Assembly: GCA_005883655.1 (NCBI GenBank)
Contig: VBDA01000195.1
Location: 1-7,337, forward strand
DNA length: 7,337 nucleotides
Origin: Betaproteobacteria bacterium
Lineage (GTDB): Bacteria > Pseudomonadota > Gammaproteobacteria > Burkholderiales > Casimicrobiaceae
Direction of reading: 5' to 3'
Within the stretch, counting starts at the first letter, position 1. Each line of letters starts with the position of its first letter. This document shows positions 1 to 6,254 of the stretch, piece by piece. Below the pieces are notes generated by a model. That model had not been told where the DNA came from. It ran no database searches and saw nothing but the letters and a program-made list of their open reading frames with translations. Both the position numbers and the translations under genes were made by a program.

Positions 1-423
1 TTTGGCGGCGAGGCGGATCATTCCATCCGCGCCGAGCGCGGACAACCAGGTGGAATTGAATGCGACCTCGGTCTTTTCCCGATCGAGGATGAGAAATACC
101 TGGTCGGTGTAGGTCTTGGCGTTGGCCTTGAGCTCATCGGACGAAAGCGGCGGCCGGGTTATGTTACGACCGGTGGGATCGCCGATCATTCCGGTGAAGT
201 CGCCGATCAGAAAAATAATGTGATGCCCGAGGTCCTGAAGCTGGTGAAGCTTGTTGAACTGCACAGTATGTCCAAGGTGCAGATCGGGCCGGGTCGGGTC
301 GAAGCCTTCCTTGATTCGTAGCGGTTTGCCGCGCTTGAGCTTGGTTTCCAGCTCGGCCTCGACGATGAGCTCGTCCGCTCCTCGTTTGAAGACGGCCAAT
401 TGGTGGGCAAGGTCGACGGGCAT
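1..423 (-). CDS. tyrS: Tyrosyl-tRNA synthetase, N-terminal part (cut by the left edge)
   Basis: Cytoplasmic class I aminoacyl-tRNA synthetase that activates tyrosine with ATP and charges tRNA-Tyr. The visible 141 residues cover the start of the Rossmann-fold catalytic domain. The class I HIGH signature appears as HLGH at residues 49-52, preceded by the conserved GFDPTRPDL. The segment GDFTGMIGDPTGR at 74-86 is typical of the shorter TyrZ-like form (about 400 residues) of many proteobacteria. The KMSKS loop and the S4-like RNA-binding end lie outside the window. The start is firm: ATG at 423 is the only start codon after an in-frame TAG at 451-453. No Shine-Dalgarno sequence is visible in front of it, so initiation may be weak or leader-dependent. 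The gene diverges from the M23 peptidase gene, and I could not find a convincing minus-strand promoter in the gap. Confidence 0.95.
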   Translation of the reverse strand, partial: MPVDLAHQLAVFKRGADELIVEAELETKLKRGKPLRIKEGFDPTRPDLHLGHTVQFNKLHQLQDLGHHIIFLIGDFTGMIGDPTGRNITRPPLSSDELKANAKTYTDQVFLILDREKTEVAFNSTWLSALGADGMIRLAAK

Positions 424-448
424 GGCTGTACGGGGGTAATGGAGCGTC

Positions 449-457
449 TGCTACAAT
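449..457 (+). promoter_or_regulatory. Extended -10 promoter for the M23 peptidase-anmK unit
   Basis: The sequence TGC-TACAAT is an extended -10 element (TG at 449-450, hexamer at 452-457). No good -35 hexamer lies 16-18 bases upstream, which is tolerated in extended -10 promoters. Transcription would start near 463-465 and give a leader of roughly 115 bases to the preferred TTG start. This is a visual match only. Confidence 0.5.
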
Positions 458-465
458 CCAGCGGT

Positions 466-483
466 CCTCGGGTAAGGCCGAGG
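466..483 (+). other. Leader hairpin in the tyrS/M23 divergent gap
   Basis: CCTCGG at 466-471 pairs perfectly with CCGAGG at 478-483 around a 6-base loop. It would sit at the very 5' end of a transcript from the TGC-TACAAT promoter. It has no U-tract, so it is not an obvious terminator. It could stabilise the 5' end or be incidental. Confidence 0.35.
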
Positions 484-537
484 CAGGGACCTCAGTTAAC
501 CCCAGTCAAGAACTCGGCTGGAACTCGGTTAGCAACT

Positions 538-558
538 TTAGTTGACCACTTAGTTGAC
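538..558 (+). repeat. Short direct repeat TTAGTTGAC x2 (12-base period)
   Basis: TTAGTTGAC occurs at 538-546 and again at 550-558, one and a bit helical turns apart. Just upstream, AACTCGG also occurs twice (511-517 and 522-528). Tandem half-sites like this can be a transcription-factor site, but no known operator is recognised. Confidence 0.5.
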
Positions 559-568
559 AAATGAGACC

Positions 569-572
569 GGAG
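569..572 (+). promoter_or_regulatory. Shine-Dalgarno GGAG for the M23 peptidase gene
   Basis: GGAG stands five bases before TTG at 578. The other in-frame TTG, at 554, comes straight after an in-frame TAG and has no purine-rich site in front of it. This is why the downstream TTG is preferred. Confidence 0.5.
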
Positions 573-577
573 CCGTC

Positions 578-1888
578 TTGAGCAAACGTCGGATTCTAGC
601 GCAAAGCGGCACCACGCTCGCCCCACATCTCGTGGTAGGCCGTGCCGCCGCAATCATGCTATTGACGATTGCCGGCGTGGTCGCGGCATTTGCGTTTGCG
701 CCGGACTCGCTCGTTCCGGCCGAGCCGGCACGGCGGATCGTCCGTGAGCTGTCCCGGCCCGTTATTGCGCCGGCGGTGCAGGCGGGCGGCTATTGGCGCG
801 AGGAGCGCATCCAGCGCGGCGATACGCTCGGCGGCGTGCTCGCGCGTCTGGGCATCGAGGATGTCGCGGCGCAGAACTTTCTGCGCACCGACGCGCGCGC
901 GCGGCCCCTCTATCAGCTCAAGCCTGGCAAGGCGGTCCGTGTGCAAGCCGACGACGATGGCCGGTTGATCGTGCTTTCCTACCTGGCGCAGGGCGGCGAG
1001 CTTCTCACCGTCAAGCGCGTCGAGGATGGATTTTCGGCGCAGAGCGCGCCGCCAGGGTCGACGGTCCGATTGGAGCTGCGCGCGGGCGAGATCCACTCGT
1101 CGCTGTTCGCGGCGTCCGATGCCGTGGGGTTGCCGGACGCAGTCACCATGCAGCTCGCGGAAATATTTTCAGGCGATATCGACTTCCACCACGATCTGCG
1201 GCGCGGCGACTGGTTCACCGTCGTCTACGAGATGCGCGAAATCGACGGGCAGAGTGCCGGGGCGGGGAGAATCGTCGCCGCGGAATTCGTCAACAAGGGC
1301 AACGTCTACCGCGCATTTTCATGGCAGGGGTCCGACGGCAGCCAAGCTTATTACGCGGAGGACGGCAAGACCCTGCGCAAGGCCTTCATGCGCTCGCCGC
1401 TGTCGTTCACGCGCATTACGTCCGGATTTTCACTGGCGCGATTTCATCCGTTTCTGCAAACTTGGCGCGCACATAAAGGTGTCGACTTCGCGGCGCCCAC
1501 CGGGACGCCAGTTCACGCCGCGGGCGACGGCAAGGTGGCCTCCGCCGGAGGGCAGAATGGCTATGGCAACGCCGTGGTGCTGCAGCATGGCGCCACATAT
1601 TCGACCGTCTATGCGCATTTGTCGCGGTTCGCTACCGGCATCAAGCCCGGCGCGCGTGTCGCGCAGGGCGACGTTATCGGGTATGTCGGCCAGACGGGTT
1701 GGGCGACCGGGCCTCATCTGCATTACGAATTTCGCGTCAATAACGAACAGCGCAACCCGATGACGATCGCGTTGCCGACGGCGCAACCGCTGCCAGCCGC
1801 CGCGCTCGGCGACTATCGCGAAAGCGTCTCGGTGCTCAGCGCCCAGCTCATGCTGGGCCATGGCGTCACGCTGGCAGGCGCCGAGTAA
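578..1888 (+). CDS. Membrane-anchored M23 family murein DD-endopeptidase (MepM/OapA-like)
   Basis: Zinc metallopeptidase expected to cut peptide crosslinks in the periplasmic peptidoglycan. Numbering is from TTG 578 (436 residues). A positively charged N-terminus is followed by one hydrophobic segment at about 23-41, an uncleaved anchor or signal peptide. A LysM/OapA-like region starts near residue 77 (RIQRGDTLGGVLARLG). The C-terminal lysostaphin-like domain keeps all zinc and catalytic positions: H299 and D303 in HKGVD, H347 in YAHL, and H380 and H382 in HLHYE. The TGPHLHYEFRVNNEQRNP stretch closely resembles E. coli MepM. An 8-residue longer product from TTG 554 is possible. anmK follows after 26 bases without a terminator, so the two are probably cotranscribed. 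The domain layout suggests a growth-related hydrolase rather than a secreted bacteriocin, but substrate specificity cannot be read from sequence. Confidence 0.9.
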   Translation: MSKRRILAQSGTTLAPHLVVGRAAAIMLLTIAGVVAAFAFAPDSLVPAEPARRIVRELSRPVIAPAVQAGGYWREERIQRGDTLGGVLARLGIEDVAAQNFLRTDARARPLYQLKPGKAVRVQADDDGRLIVLSYLAQGGELLTVKRVEDGFSAQSAPPGSTVRLELRAGEIHSSLFAASDAVGLPDAVTMQLAEIFSGDIDFHHDLRRGDWFTVVYEMREIDGQSAGAGRIVAAEFVNKGNVYRAFSWQGSDGSQAYYAEDGKTLRKAFMRSPLSFTRITSGFSLARFHPFLQTWRAHKGVDFAAPTGTPVHAAGDGKVASAGGQNGYGNAVVLQHGATYSTVYAHLSRFATGIKPGARVAQGDVIGYVGQTGWATGPHLHYEFRVNNEQRNPMTIALPTAQPLPAAALGDYRESVSVLSAQLMLGHGVTLAGAE

Positions 1889-1905
1889 TTACCGCGGAAC
1901 GGCGC

Positions 1906-1909
1906 GGAG
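1906..1909 (+). promoter_or_regulatory. Shine-Dalgarno GGAG that fixes the GTG start of anmK
   Basis: GGAG ends five bases before GTG at 1915. The encoded protein then begins SSELFVGLMSGTS, exactly where AnmK proteins usually begin, so site and homology agree on this non-ATG start. Confidence 0.7.
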
Positions 1910-1914
1910 CTGCG

Positions 1915-3009
1915 GTGAGTTCCGAGCTCTTCGTGGGGCTGATGTCCGGTACCAGCGTCGACGGCGTCGATGCGGTGGTGGCGGATTTCAGTGTCGAGCC
2001 CTGGCGCGCAATGGCCCGAGCCCACGTCGCATTCGCGCCCGAGCTGCGCAACGAATTGAACGCGCTGCAGCGCAGCGGCGCCGACGAAGTCCATCGCGCC
2101 TCGCTGGCAGCCAACGCCCTGATGGATTGCTGTGCGACCGCGGCGGCGGCGGTCCTGTCGGCGGCGCATTGCCGCGCGTGCGACGTTGCCGCGATCGGAC
2201 TGCACGGACAGACGATTCGTCATCGCCCTGAGCTGGGTTACACGACGCAGCTCGCCAACCCGGCGCGATTGGCCGAGGCGGTGGGCATTACCGTGGTCGC
2301 AGACTTTCGCAGTCGCGATGTCGCGGCCGGCGGTCAGGGGGCTCCCCTGGTGCCGGCGTTCCACGCCGCCGTCTTTGCGGCGCCCGAAAGCCACCGTGTC
2401 GTGGTCAATATCGGCGGCATCGCCAATGTTACGGATCTGCCCCCGGACGGGCCGGTAAGGGGTTTCGATACCGGGCCGGGCAACACCATGCTGGATGCTT
2501 GGTGCGAGCGTCATACCGGAGCGCCGTACGATCGCGATGGCGCATGGGGCGGCGGCGGCAGAGCGATCTCGGAGCTCTTGCACGCGCTGCGCGCTGAAGC
2601 CTACTTCGCGCTCTCTCCCCCCAAGAGCACCGGGCGCGACCGCTTTAATCTGCGGTGGCTGGGCAAATACGTCAGGGCATCCTATGCGCCGCAGGACGTT
2701 CAGCGCACGCTGATCGCCCTAACGGCGCAGAGTATCGCCGCCGCGGTCAGCGAGCACTGCGCCGGAGCGAGCGAAGTGATCGCGTGTGGCGGCGGCGCGC
2801 AAAACACGGTGCTCATGGGTGAGCTCGAGGCGGCGCTTGCGCCGCGACGGCTGGCGACGACGGCTGCGCATGGGATCGCGACCAACGAAGTCGAAGCGCT
2901 GGCTTTTGCATGGCTCGCGCGCGAAACCATCGCCGGACGGCCGGGCAATGTTCCCACGGTGACGGGCGCGCGCGGCCCCCGTATTCTCGGGGCGGTGTAT
3001 CGGGCGTAG
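1915..3009 (+). CDS. anmK: Anhydro-N-acetylmuramic acid kinase
   Basis: Cytoplasmic peptidoglycan-recycling enzyme. It opens the 1,6-anhydro ring of anhydro-MurNAc and phosphorylates it with ATP to MurNAc-6-phosphate. The 364 residues match the usual family length of about 370. Family signatures are present in order: GLMSGTSVDG at 8-17 (N-terminal phosphate-binding loop of the ASKHA fold), DFRSRD at 130-135 followed by AGGQGAPLVP at 138-147, NIGGIAN at 165-171, GFDTGPGN at 183-190, KSTGRDRFN at 237-245, ACGGGAQN at 290-297, and TNEVEALAFAWLA from 323. D185 in GFDTGPGN is at the position of the catalytic base of characterised AnmK. GTG is the start. The gene directly follows the M23 peptidase gene, which puts a murein-cutting enzyme and a recycling kinase in one unit. 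It ends at a hairpin shared with the convergent erpA. Confidence 0.96.
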   Translation: MSSELFVGLMSGTSVDGVDAVVADFSVEPWRAMARAHVAFAPELRNELNALQRSGADEVHRASLAANALMDCCATAAAAVLSAAHCRACDVAAIGLHGQTIRHRPELGYTTQLANPARLAEAVGITVVADFRSRDVAAGGQGAPLVPAFHAAVFAAPESHRVVVNIGGIANVTDLPPDGPVRGFDTGPGNTMLDAWCERHTGAPYDRDGAWGGGGRAISELLHALRAEAYFALSPPKSTGRDRFNLRWLGKYVRASYAPQDVQRTLIALTAQSIAAAVSEHCAGASEVIACGGGAQNTVLMGELEAALAPRRLATTAAHGIATNEVEALAFAWLARETIAGRPGNVPTVTGARGPRILGAVYRA

Positions 3010-3023
3010 GGGCGCGGGAATGA

Positions 3024-3046
3024 AAACGGGGCAAGCGCCCCCGTTT
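3024..3046. terminator. Hairpin terminator between convergent anmK and erpA
   Basis: AAACGGGG (3024-3031) and CCCCGTTT (3039-3046) form a perfect 8-bp stem with a 7-base loop. Read on the minus strand the stem is followed by a short T-run (TTTTC), and on the plus strand it ends in GTTTG. It probably serves both convergent units, and better for erpA. Confidence 0.7.
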
Positions 3047-3068
3047 GCCACGAAAAGTGCTTTTGCGG

Positions 3069-3419
3069 TCAGGGCGAGAAAGACGACCCGCAACCGCAGG
3101 TACTGGTCGCGCCCGGATTCTTGATCACGAATTGCGCGCCCTCCAGCCCTTCCTGGTAGTCGATTTCGGCGCCGACCAGGTACTGGTAGCTCATCGGGTC
3201 GATGAGCAGCGTGACGCCGTTTTTTTCCATCGACGTGTCGTCTTCGTTGACGGTTTCGTCGAATGTGAAGCCGTACTGGAAGCCGGAACACCCGCCACCG
3301 GTAACGAAGACGCGTAGCTTGAGGTCGGCATTGCCTTCCTCTTCGATCAGGGATTTCACCTTGGTCGCCGCCGCGTCCGTGAAAATCAGCGGTGCGGGCA
3401 TATCGGTCATGGCATTCAT
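3069..3419 (-). CDS. erpA: A-type iron-sulfur cluster insertion protein ErpA
   Basis: Cytoplasmic A-type carrier (HesB/IscA/SufA family) that passes assembled Fe-S clusters to apo-enzymes. It is 116 residues long, against 114 in E. coli ErpA. The three cluster-binding cysteines are in place: C44 in GGGCSGFQYGF, and C108 and C110 in the C-terminal TCGCGSSF. The acidic stretch NEDDT and the segment DPMSYQYLVGAEIDY are typical of ErpA rather than IscA. No isc or suf genes are adjacent, which fits the usual stand-alone position of erpA. The start ATG at 3419 has AGGAG at 3426-3430, six bases upstream. In-frame ATGs at codons 4 and 7 are less likely starts. It has its own promoter, although readthrough from the bactofilin gene is also possible since I see no terminator between them. 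Confidence 0.96.
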   Translation of the reverse strand: MNAMTDMPAPLIFTDAAATKVKSLIEEEGNADLKLRVFVTGGGCSGFQYGFTFDETVNEDDTSMEKNGVTLLIDPMSYQYLVGAEIDYQEGLEGAQFVIKNPGATSTCGCGSSFSP

Positions 3420-3446
3420 TGCATACTCCTTGAACAGCGCACTCGC

Positions 3447-3475
3447 ATTATCGGTCCCGGTGCCCGGGCAGTCAA
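3447..3475 (-). promoter_or_regulatory. Sigma-70 type promoter for erpA
   Basis: On the minus strand TTGACT (3470-3475) and GATAAT (3447-3452) are separated by exactly 17 bases, giving a start near 3440 and a leader of about 20 bases. The GC-rich spacer contains the perfect palindrome TGCCCGGGCA (3461-3470). I do not recognise an IscR site. Confidence 0.75.
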
Positions 3476-3493
3476 TTCAGGGATGGTGCACAT

Positions 3494-3907
3494 TCACTCG
3501 CCGATGGCGCGTTTGAGCTCTACAATCGACGCGGTCTCGGGTTCCGCATGCGTCAACTTTCCGTGCACGATCGCGCCTACATGCATTTCGAGCGCGCGGT
3601 AAACCACATCTCCATTGACCCGCGCCTTGGCCTGCAGTTCCAGGTAATCGTTGGCGATCACCGGGCCGCTGACCGAACCATTGATGACGACGTGCGATAC
3701 CTTGACCTCGCCATCGACCCGGGCGTGCTCGCTGATCACCAGCGTTCCCGGCGCATTGCTCGCGGTTGTCACCTTGCCGTCCACGGCACCATCGATGCGC
3801 AGGCCGCCGGCGAACACCACATTGCCTTGGACCACGGTGCCGGCGCCGATGAGGCTGTCGATGCGTTTCTGCGGCGGAGGGGACTTCTTGCGTTCAAACA
3901 TAGACAT
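3494..3907 (-). CDS. Bactofilin family cytoskeletal protein
   Basis: Polymer-forming protein of the bactofilin (DUF583, CcmA-like) family. These assemble into nucleotide-free filaments on the inner face of the cytoplasmic membrane and recruit cell-wall or polar factors. The 137 residues have a short basic, proline-rich head (MSMFERKKSPPPQKR), which in this family can help membrane binding. A right-handed beta-helix core then runs from about 17 to 120, seen as repeated G-x-V turns such as VQGNVVF, IDGAVDGKV, VDGEVKV, INGSVSGPV, VNGDVVY and VHGKLTH. The tail is short (ending ELKRAIGE). AGGAG (3913-3917) lies five bases before ATG 3907 and overlaps the stop codon of the upstream gene, so the two are probably translationally coupled. 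ATG 3901 is a possible second start. The companion genes suggest work at the envelope; a shape or division role is inference. Confidence 0.92.
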   Translation of the reverse strand: MSMFERKKSPPPQKRIDSLIGAGTVVQGNVVFAGGLRIDGAVDGKVTTASNAPGTLVISEHARVDGEVKVSHVVINGSVSGPVIANDYLELQAKARVNGDVVYRALEMHVGAIVHGKLTHAEPETASIVELKRAIGE

Positions 3908-3912
3908 GGGGG

Positions 3913-3917
3913 CTCCT
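3913..3917 (-). promoter_or_regulatory. Shine-Dalgarno of the bactofilin gene overlapping the upstream stop
   Basis: On the minus strand TAGGAG contains both the TAG stop of the DUF6776-type gene (3916-3918) and the AGGAG site of the bactofilin gene. A ribosome finishing the first gene therefore sits on the start region of the second, the usual sign of coupled, stoichiometric translation. Confidence 0.7.
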
Positions 3918-4677
3918 ACGAGATGTTCAAGCTCTTCGTCGCTCTGGGCGACGGCTGCCCCAGCTCGAGCACGCTGGCCTGCAGGGTCTTGAGCTGGCTA
4001 CCGGGCGGGACCCGTATCGTCCCCTCAATGCGTTGATAATACTTGAACTTAAGCTTCAGCGTGGCGGAGGCATTGGGCTGATCATCGGGCAGCGCAACGG
4101 TCGCAAACCGTCCCCCCGACACGAGCCCGGCGTGAAGGGTCAACTGTCCGGCAAATTCGTCCGACGGATTGCCGCCGCGGACGACCAGCAGACTGTAGTG
4201 GTATGCATCGTCGCGCTCTCGCTCCGCTGAGAGACGCTGGATGGAAATCGTGCCCTGCTTGCCGGTGTCGCTGAACAGTTTTTGGAGAAAAGCGAGCTCT
4301 TCCTTGATCTGCGTGTTTTCGGCCTGAAGCTCGAGGGATTGCTTCGAAAGGGTCGCCTGAGCGCCTTCCGTGATGTTGAGATCGCTTTCCAGCTGTGCGG
4401 CTCGGGCTCGAAGCTTGACGTTTTCGTCCCTGAACTGCGCGACCTCGCTTTCCAGCTTTTTTTGCCTCTCCGCCACCTGACCGCGGTCGAATCCGCCGAG
4501 AAATTGCCCGAAGTCGAATCCCAACCACCACATGCCCGCGATAAGCAACAAAAGCCCGAGCAGCGCGGGAATCTTCCAGCGCCACGACAAATGCGTGCGC
4601 ACCGCCATGCGCGGGGCGCTGATACCGAAGGTTTGGCGCAGCTTGCGCCCGAGTCCGCGCATGGTGAAATGGGTCAC
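3916..4677 (-). CDS. DUF6776-type single-pass membrane protein with coiled coil
   Basis: Function is unknown. The 253 residues read as a basic cytoplasmic head (1-35, rich in R and K), one transmembrane helix at about 36-53 (IPALLGLLLLIAGMWWLGF), and a heptad-rich coiled coil at about 66-140 with many E, K, Q and L. A C-terminal globular part from about 150 looks beta-rich (YHYSLLVVRGG, LTLHAGLVSGG, ATLKLKFKYYQRIEGTIRVPPG). By the positive-inside rule the coiled coil and C-terminus should be periplasmic. The start is GTG at 4677, overlapping the argC stop by four bases (GTGA); ATG at 4662 is an alternative, and neither has a clear Shine-Dalgarno site. The bactofilin gene follows after eight bases. 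Tight packing suggests that it anchors or positions the bactofilin polymer, which is inference. I recognise the family by its architecture and neighbours, not by a search. Confidence 0.8.
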   Translation of the reverse strand: MTHFTMRGLGRKLRQTFGISAPRMAVRTHLSWRWKIPALLGLLLLIAGMWWLGFDFGQFLGGFDRGQVAERQKKLESEVAQFRDENVKLRARAAQLESDLNITEGAQATLSKQSLELQAENTQIKEELAFLQKLFSDTGKQGTISIQRLSAERERDDAYHYSLLVVRGGNPSDEFAGQLTLHAGLVSGGRFATVALPDDQPNASATLKLKFKYYQRIEGTIRVPPGSQLKTLQASVLELGQPSPRATKSLNIS

Positions 4678-5714
4678 GGAAGAACCGGCGGGCCCGTGAG
4701 GCCCGTCGTCTCGGGTAAGCCGAACATCAGATTCATGTTCTGAATCGCCTGCCCTGCCGCACCCTTGACCAGGTTGTCCTCGACGGCGAGGATGACCGCA
4801 ATGTCGCCTTGCTGTGGCCTATGCACCGCGATGCGGCAGACGTTCGAGGCCCGAACCGAGCGTGTCTCGGGATGGCTGCCGGCGGGCATGACATCGACGA
4901 ACGGCTCGGCCGCGTAGCGCTTCTCGAACAGCGCCTGAAGATCGACGGTGGGATCGGTGAGGCGGGCGTACAGCGTCGCGTGTATGCCGCGGATCATCGG
5001 GACCAGATGCGGCGTAAAGACCACCGTGACGGGGTCCTTGCTGAATCCGTTCAGGCCTTGGACGACTTCAGGATGGTGGCGGTGACCTCCTACGTTGTAG
5101 GCCTTGAAATTGTCGGACGCTTCGCAGAAAAGAAGCCCTAGCTCTGCCTTGCGGCCTGCGCCGGAAACGCCCGATTTCGCGTCCGCGATCAAATGCGCCG
5201 GATCGACGATTCCGGCCTCGACCAAGGGCAGAAAGCCGAGTTGGATGGCGGTTGGATAGCAACCGGGATTGCCGACGATGCGCGCCTTGGCAATGGCGGC
5301 GCGATGCATTTCCGGCAATCCGTACGCCGACTCGGCCAGCAGGTCCGGGCAGGCGTGTGGCATCTTGTACCAGCGTTCGAAAAGAGCCGGGTCCTTGAGG
5401 CGAAAATCCGCCGCCAGGTCGATGATCTTCACCCCGGCGCCGACGAGCTCCCGTGCCTGGCTCATCGCGACGCCGTGGGGGGTCGCGAAAAAGACCACAT
5501 GGCAGGCTTTCAAGTCGCTGGCGGCGGGATCGCTGAAGGAGAGGTCGCTCAAGCGCCCCAGCCCGCGGAGGCTGGGGAACATCTCGCCCACGCGCACCCC
5601 GGCCTCGGTGCGGGAGGTGATCAGCCTGACGCTCGCCTGCGGGTGCTGGGCCAGCAGCCGCAATAGCTCCACACCCGTATAGCCGGTGCCGCCGACGATA
5701 CCAATCTCGATCAT
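4674..5714 (-). CDS. argC: N-acetyl-gamma-glutamyl-phosphate reductase
   Basis: Third step of arginine biosynthesis: NADPH-dependent reduction of N-acetyl-glutamyl-5-phosphate to the semialdehyde in the cytoplasm. The 346 residues match the ArgC type 1 length. The N-terminal NADP-binding Rossmann motif is GIVGGTGYTG at residues 5-14. The nucleophilic cysteine is C152 in GNPGCYPTAIQ, and the catalytic histidine region is GGHRHHPEV with H211. KSGVSGAGRK at 180-189 is also characteristic. The start ATG at 5714 is preceded by only a weak GGTGAG site. An extended -10 promoter lies just upstream. The stop overlaps the GTG of the next gene, so arginine synthesis and two envelope-related genes share a transcript. 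No ARG box was recognised. Confidence 0.97.
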   Translation of the reverse strand: MIEIGIVGGTGYTGVELLRLLAQHPQASVRLITSRTEAGVRVGEMFPSLRGLGRLSDLSFSDPAASDLKACHVVFFATPHGVAMSQARELVGAGVKIIDLAADFRLKDPALFERWYKMPHACPDLLAESAYGLPEMHRAAIAKARIVGNPGCYPTAIQLGFLPLVEAGIVDPAHLIADAKSGVSGAGRKAELGLLFCEASDNFKAYNVGGHRHHPEVVQGLNGFSKDPVTVVFTPHLVPMIRGIHATLYARLTDPTVDLQALFEKRYAAEPFVDVMPAGSHPETRSVRASNVCRIAVHRPQQGDIAVILAVEDNLVKGAAGQAIQNMNLMFGLPETTGLTGPPVLP

Positions 5715-5736
5715 GGTTGCGTTCTCACCGTAGGGG

Positions 5737-5745
5737 ATTCTAGCA
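5737..5745 (-). promoter_or_regulatory. Extended -10 promoter for argC
   Basis: On the minus strand TGC-TAGAAT is a good extended -10 (hexamer 5737-5742, TGC 5743-5745). The best -35 candidate, TGTCAT about 18 bases upstream, is weak. Transcription would start near 5730 and leave a leader of about 16 bases. Confidence 0.5.
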
Positions 5746-5806
5746 CTCTTAGGCAGTCCTATGACATTGGAATATTTTGTTTCCCGTGTGGCGGACCGCC
5801 AAAACG

Positions 5807-5830
5807 AAAGGCCGCCTCGCGGCGGCCTTT
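5807..5830 (-). terminator. Intrinsic terminator of the rplM-rpsI operon
   Basis: A perfect 10-bp stem is formed by AAAGGCCGCC (5807-5816) and GGCGGCCTTT (5821-5830) with a 4-base loop. On the minus strand it is followed by CGTTTTG. It lies 22 bases past the rpsI stop and ahead of the argC promoter, so it insulates argC from the strong ribosomal promoter. Confidence 0.9.
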
Positions 5831-5852
5831 GGTCGAGGCAATGAGACCGGCG

Positions 5853-6245
5853 TCAGCGCTTGGAGAATTGCTTGCGGCGTCGCGCCTTGTGCAGGCCGAC
5901 CTTCTTGCGCTCGACCTCGCGCGCATCGCGGGTCACGAGGCCGGCCTTGGAGAGTGTCGGCTTCAATTGTCCGTCGTAATCCATCAGCGCGCGGGTGATG
6001 CCGTGCCGAACCGCACCGGCTTGACCGGATTCACCGCCGCCGCGAACGTTGACCATGATGTCGAATGTCGCCTCGTGGTTAGTCAGCTTAAGGGGTTGCC
6101 GCACCACCATACGGCCGGTCTCACGAGTAAAGAACTCGTCGACGGGTTTTTCGTTAACCACGAACTTTCCCGAGCCCTGCTTGATGAACACACGGGCGAC
6201 CGCGCTCTTTCGACGCCCGGTTCCGTAGTAATAGTTGCCGATCAT
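5853..6245 (-). CDS. rpsI: 30S ribosomal protein S9 (uS9)
   Basis: Small-subunit head protein whose C-terminal tail reaches the P-site tRNA. It is 130 residues long, the same as E. coli S9. Recognisable features are YYGTGRRKSAVARVF near the N-terminus, NVRGGGESGQAGAVRHGI in the middle, and the basic tail KARRRKQFSKR with the invariant C-terminal arginine. The gene follows rplM after nine bases. Its AAGGG Shine-Dalgarno sequence lies next to the rplM stop, so the pair is probably translated together. It ends at a strong hairpin terminator. Confidence 0.98.
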   Translation of the reverse strand: MIGNYYYGTGRRKSAVARVFIKQGSGKFVVNEKPVDEFFTRETGRMVVRQPLKLTNHEATFDIMVNVRGGGESGQAGAVRHGITRALMDYDGQLKPTLSKAGLVTRDAREVERKKVGLHKARRRKQFSKR

Positions 6246-6254
6246 GGACTGCCC

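Noticed and set aside
659..1861. Long open frames on both strands within the M23 peptidase gene (for example 793-1476 plus, 1026-1763 plus and 1430-1861 minus)
   Set aside because: They are rich in Arg, Ala and Pro, as expected of shadow frames in GC-rich DNA, and they overlap a gene with full catalytic motifs.
1813..2583. 256-codon open frame on the minus strand
   Set aside because: It lies antisense to the end of the M23 gene and the first half of anmK, and shows no recognisable domain.
560..5850. Identical 11-mer AATGAGACCGG at 560-570 and 5840-5850
   Set aside because: Several identical 11-mers are expected by chance in a window of this size, and the flanks differ.
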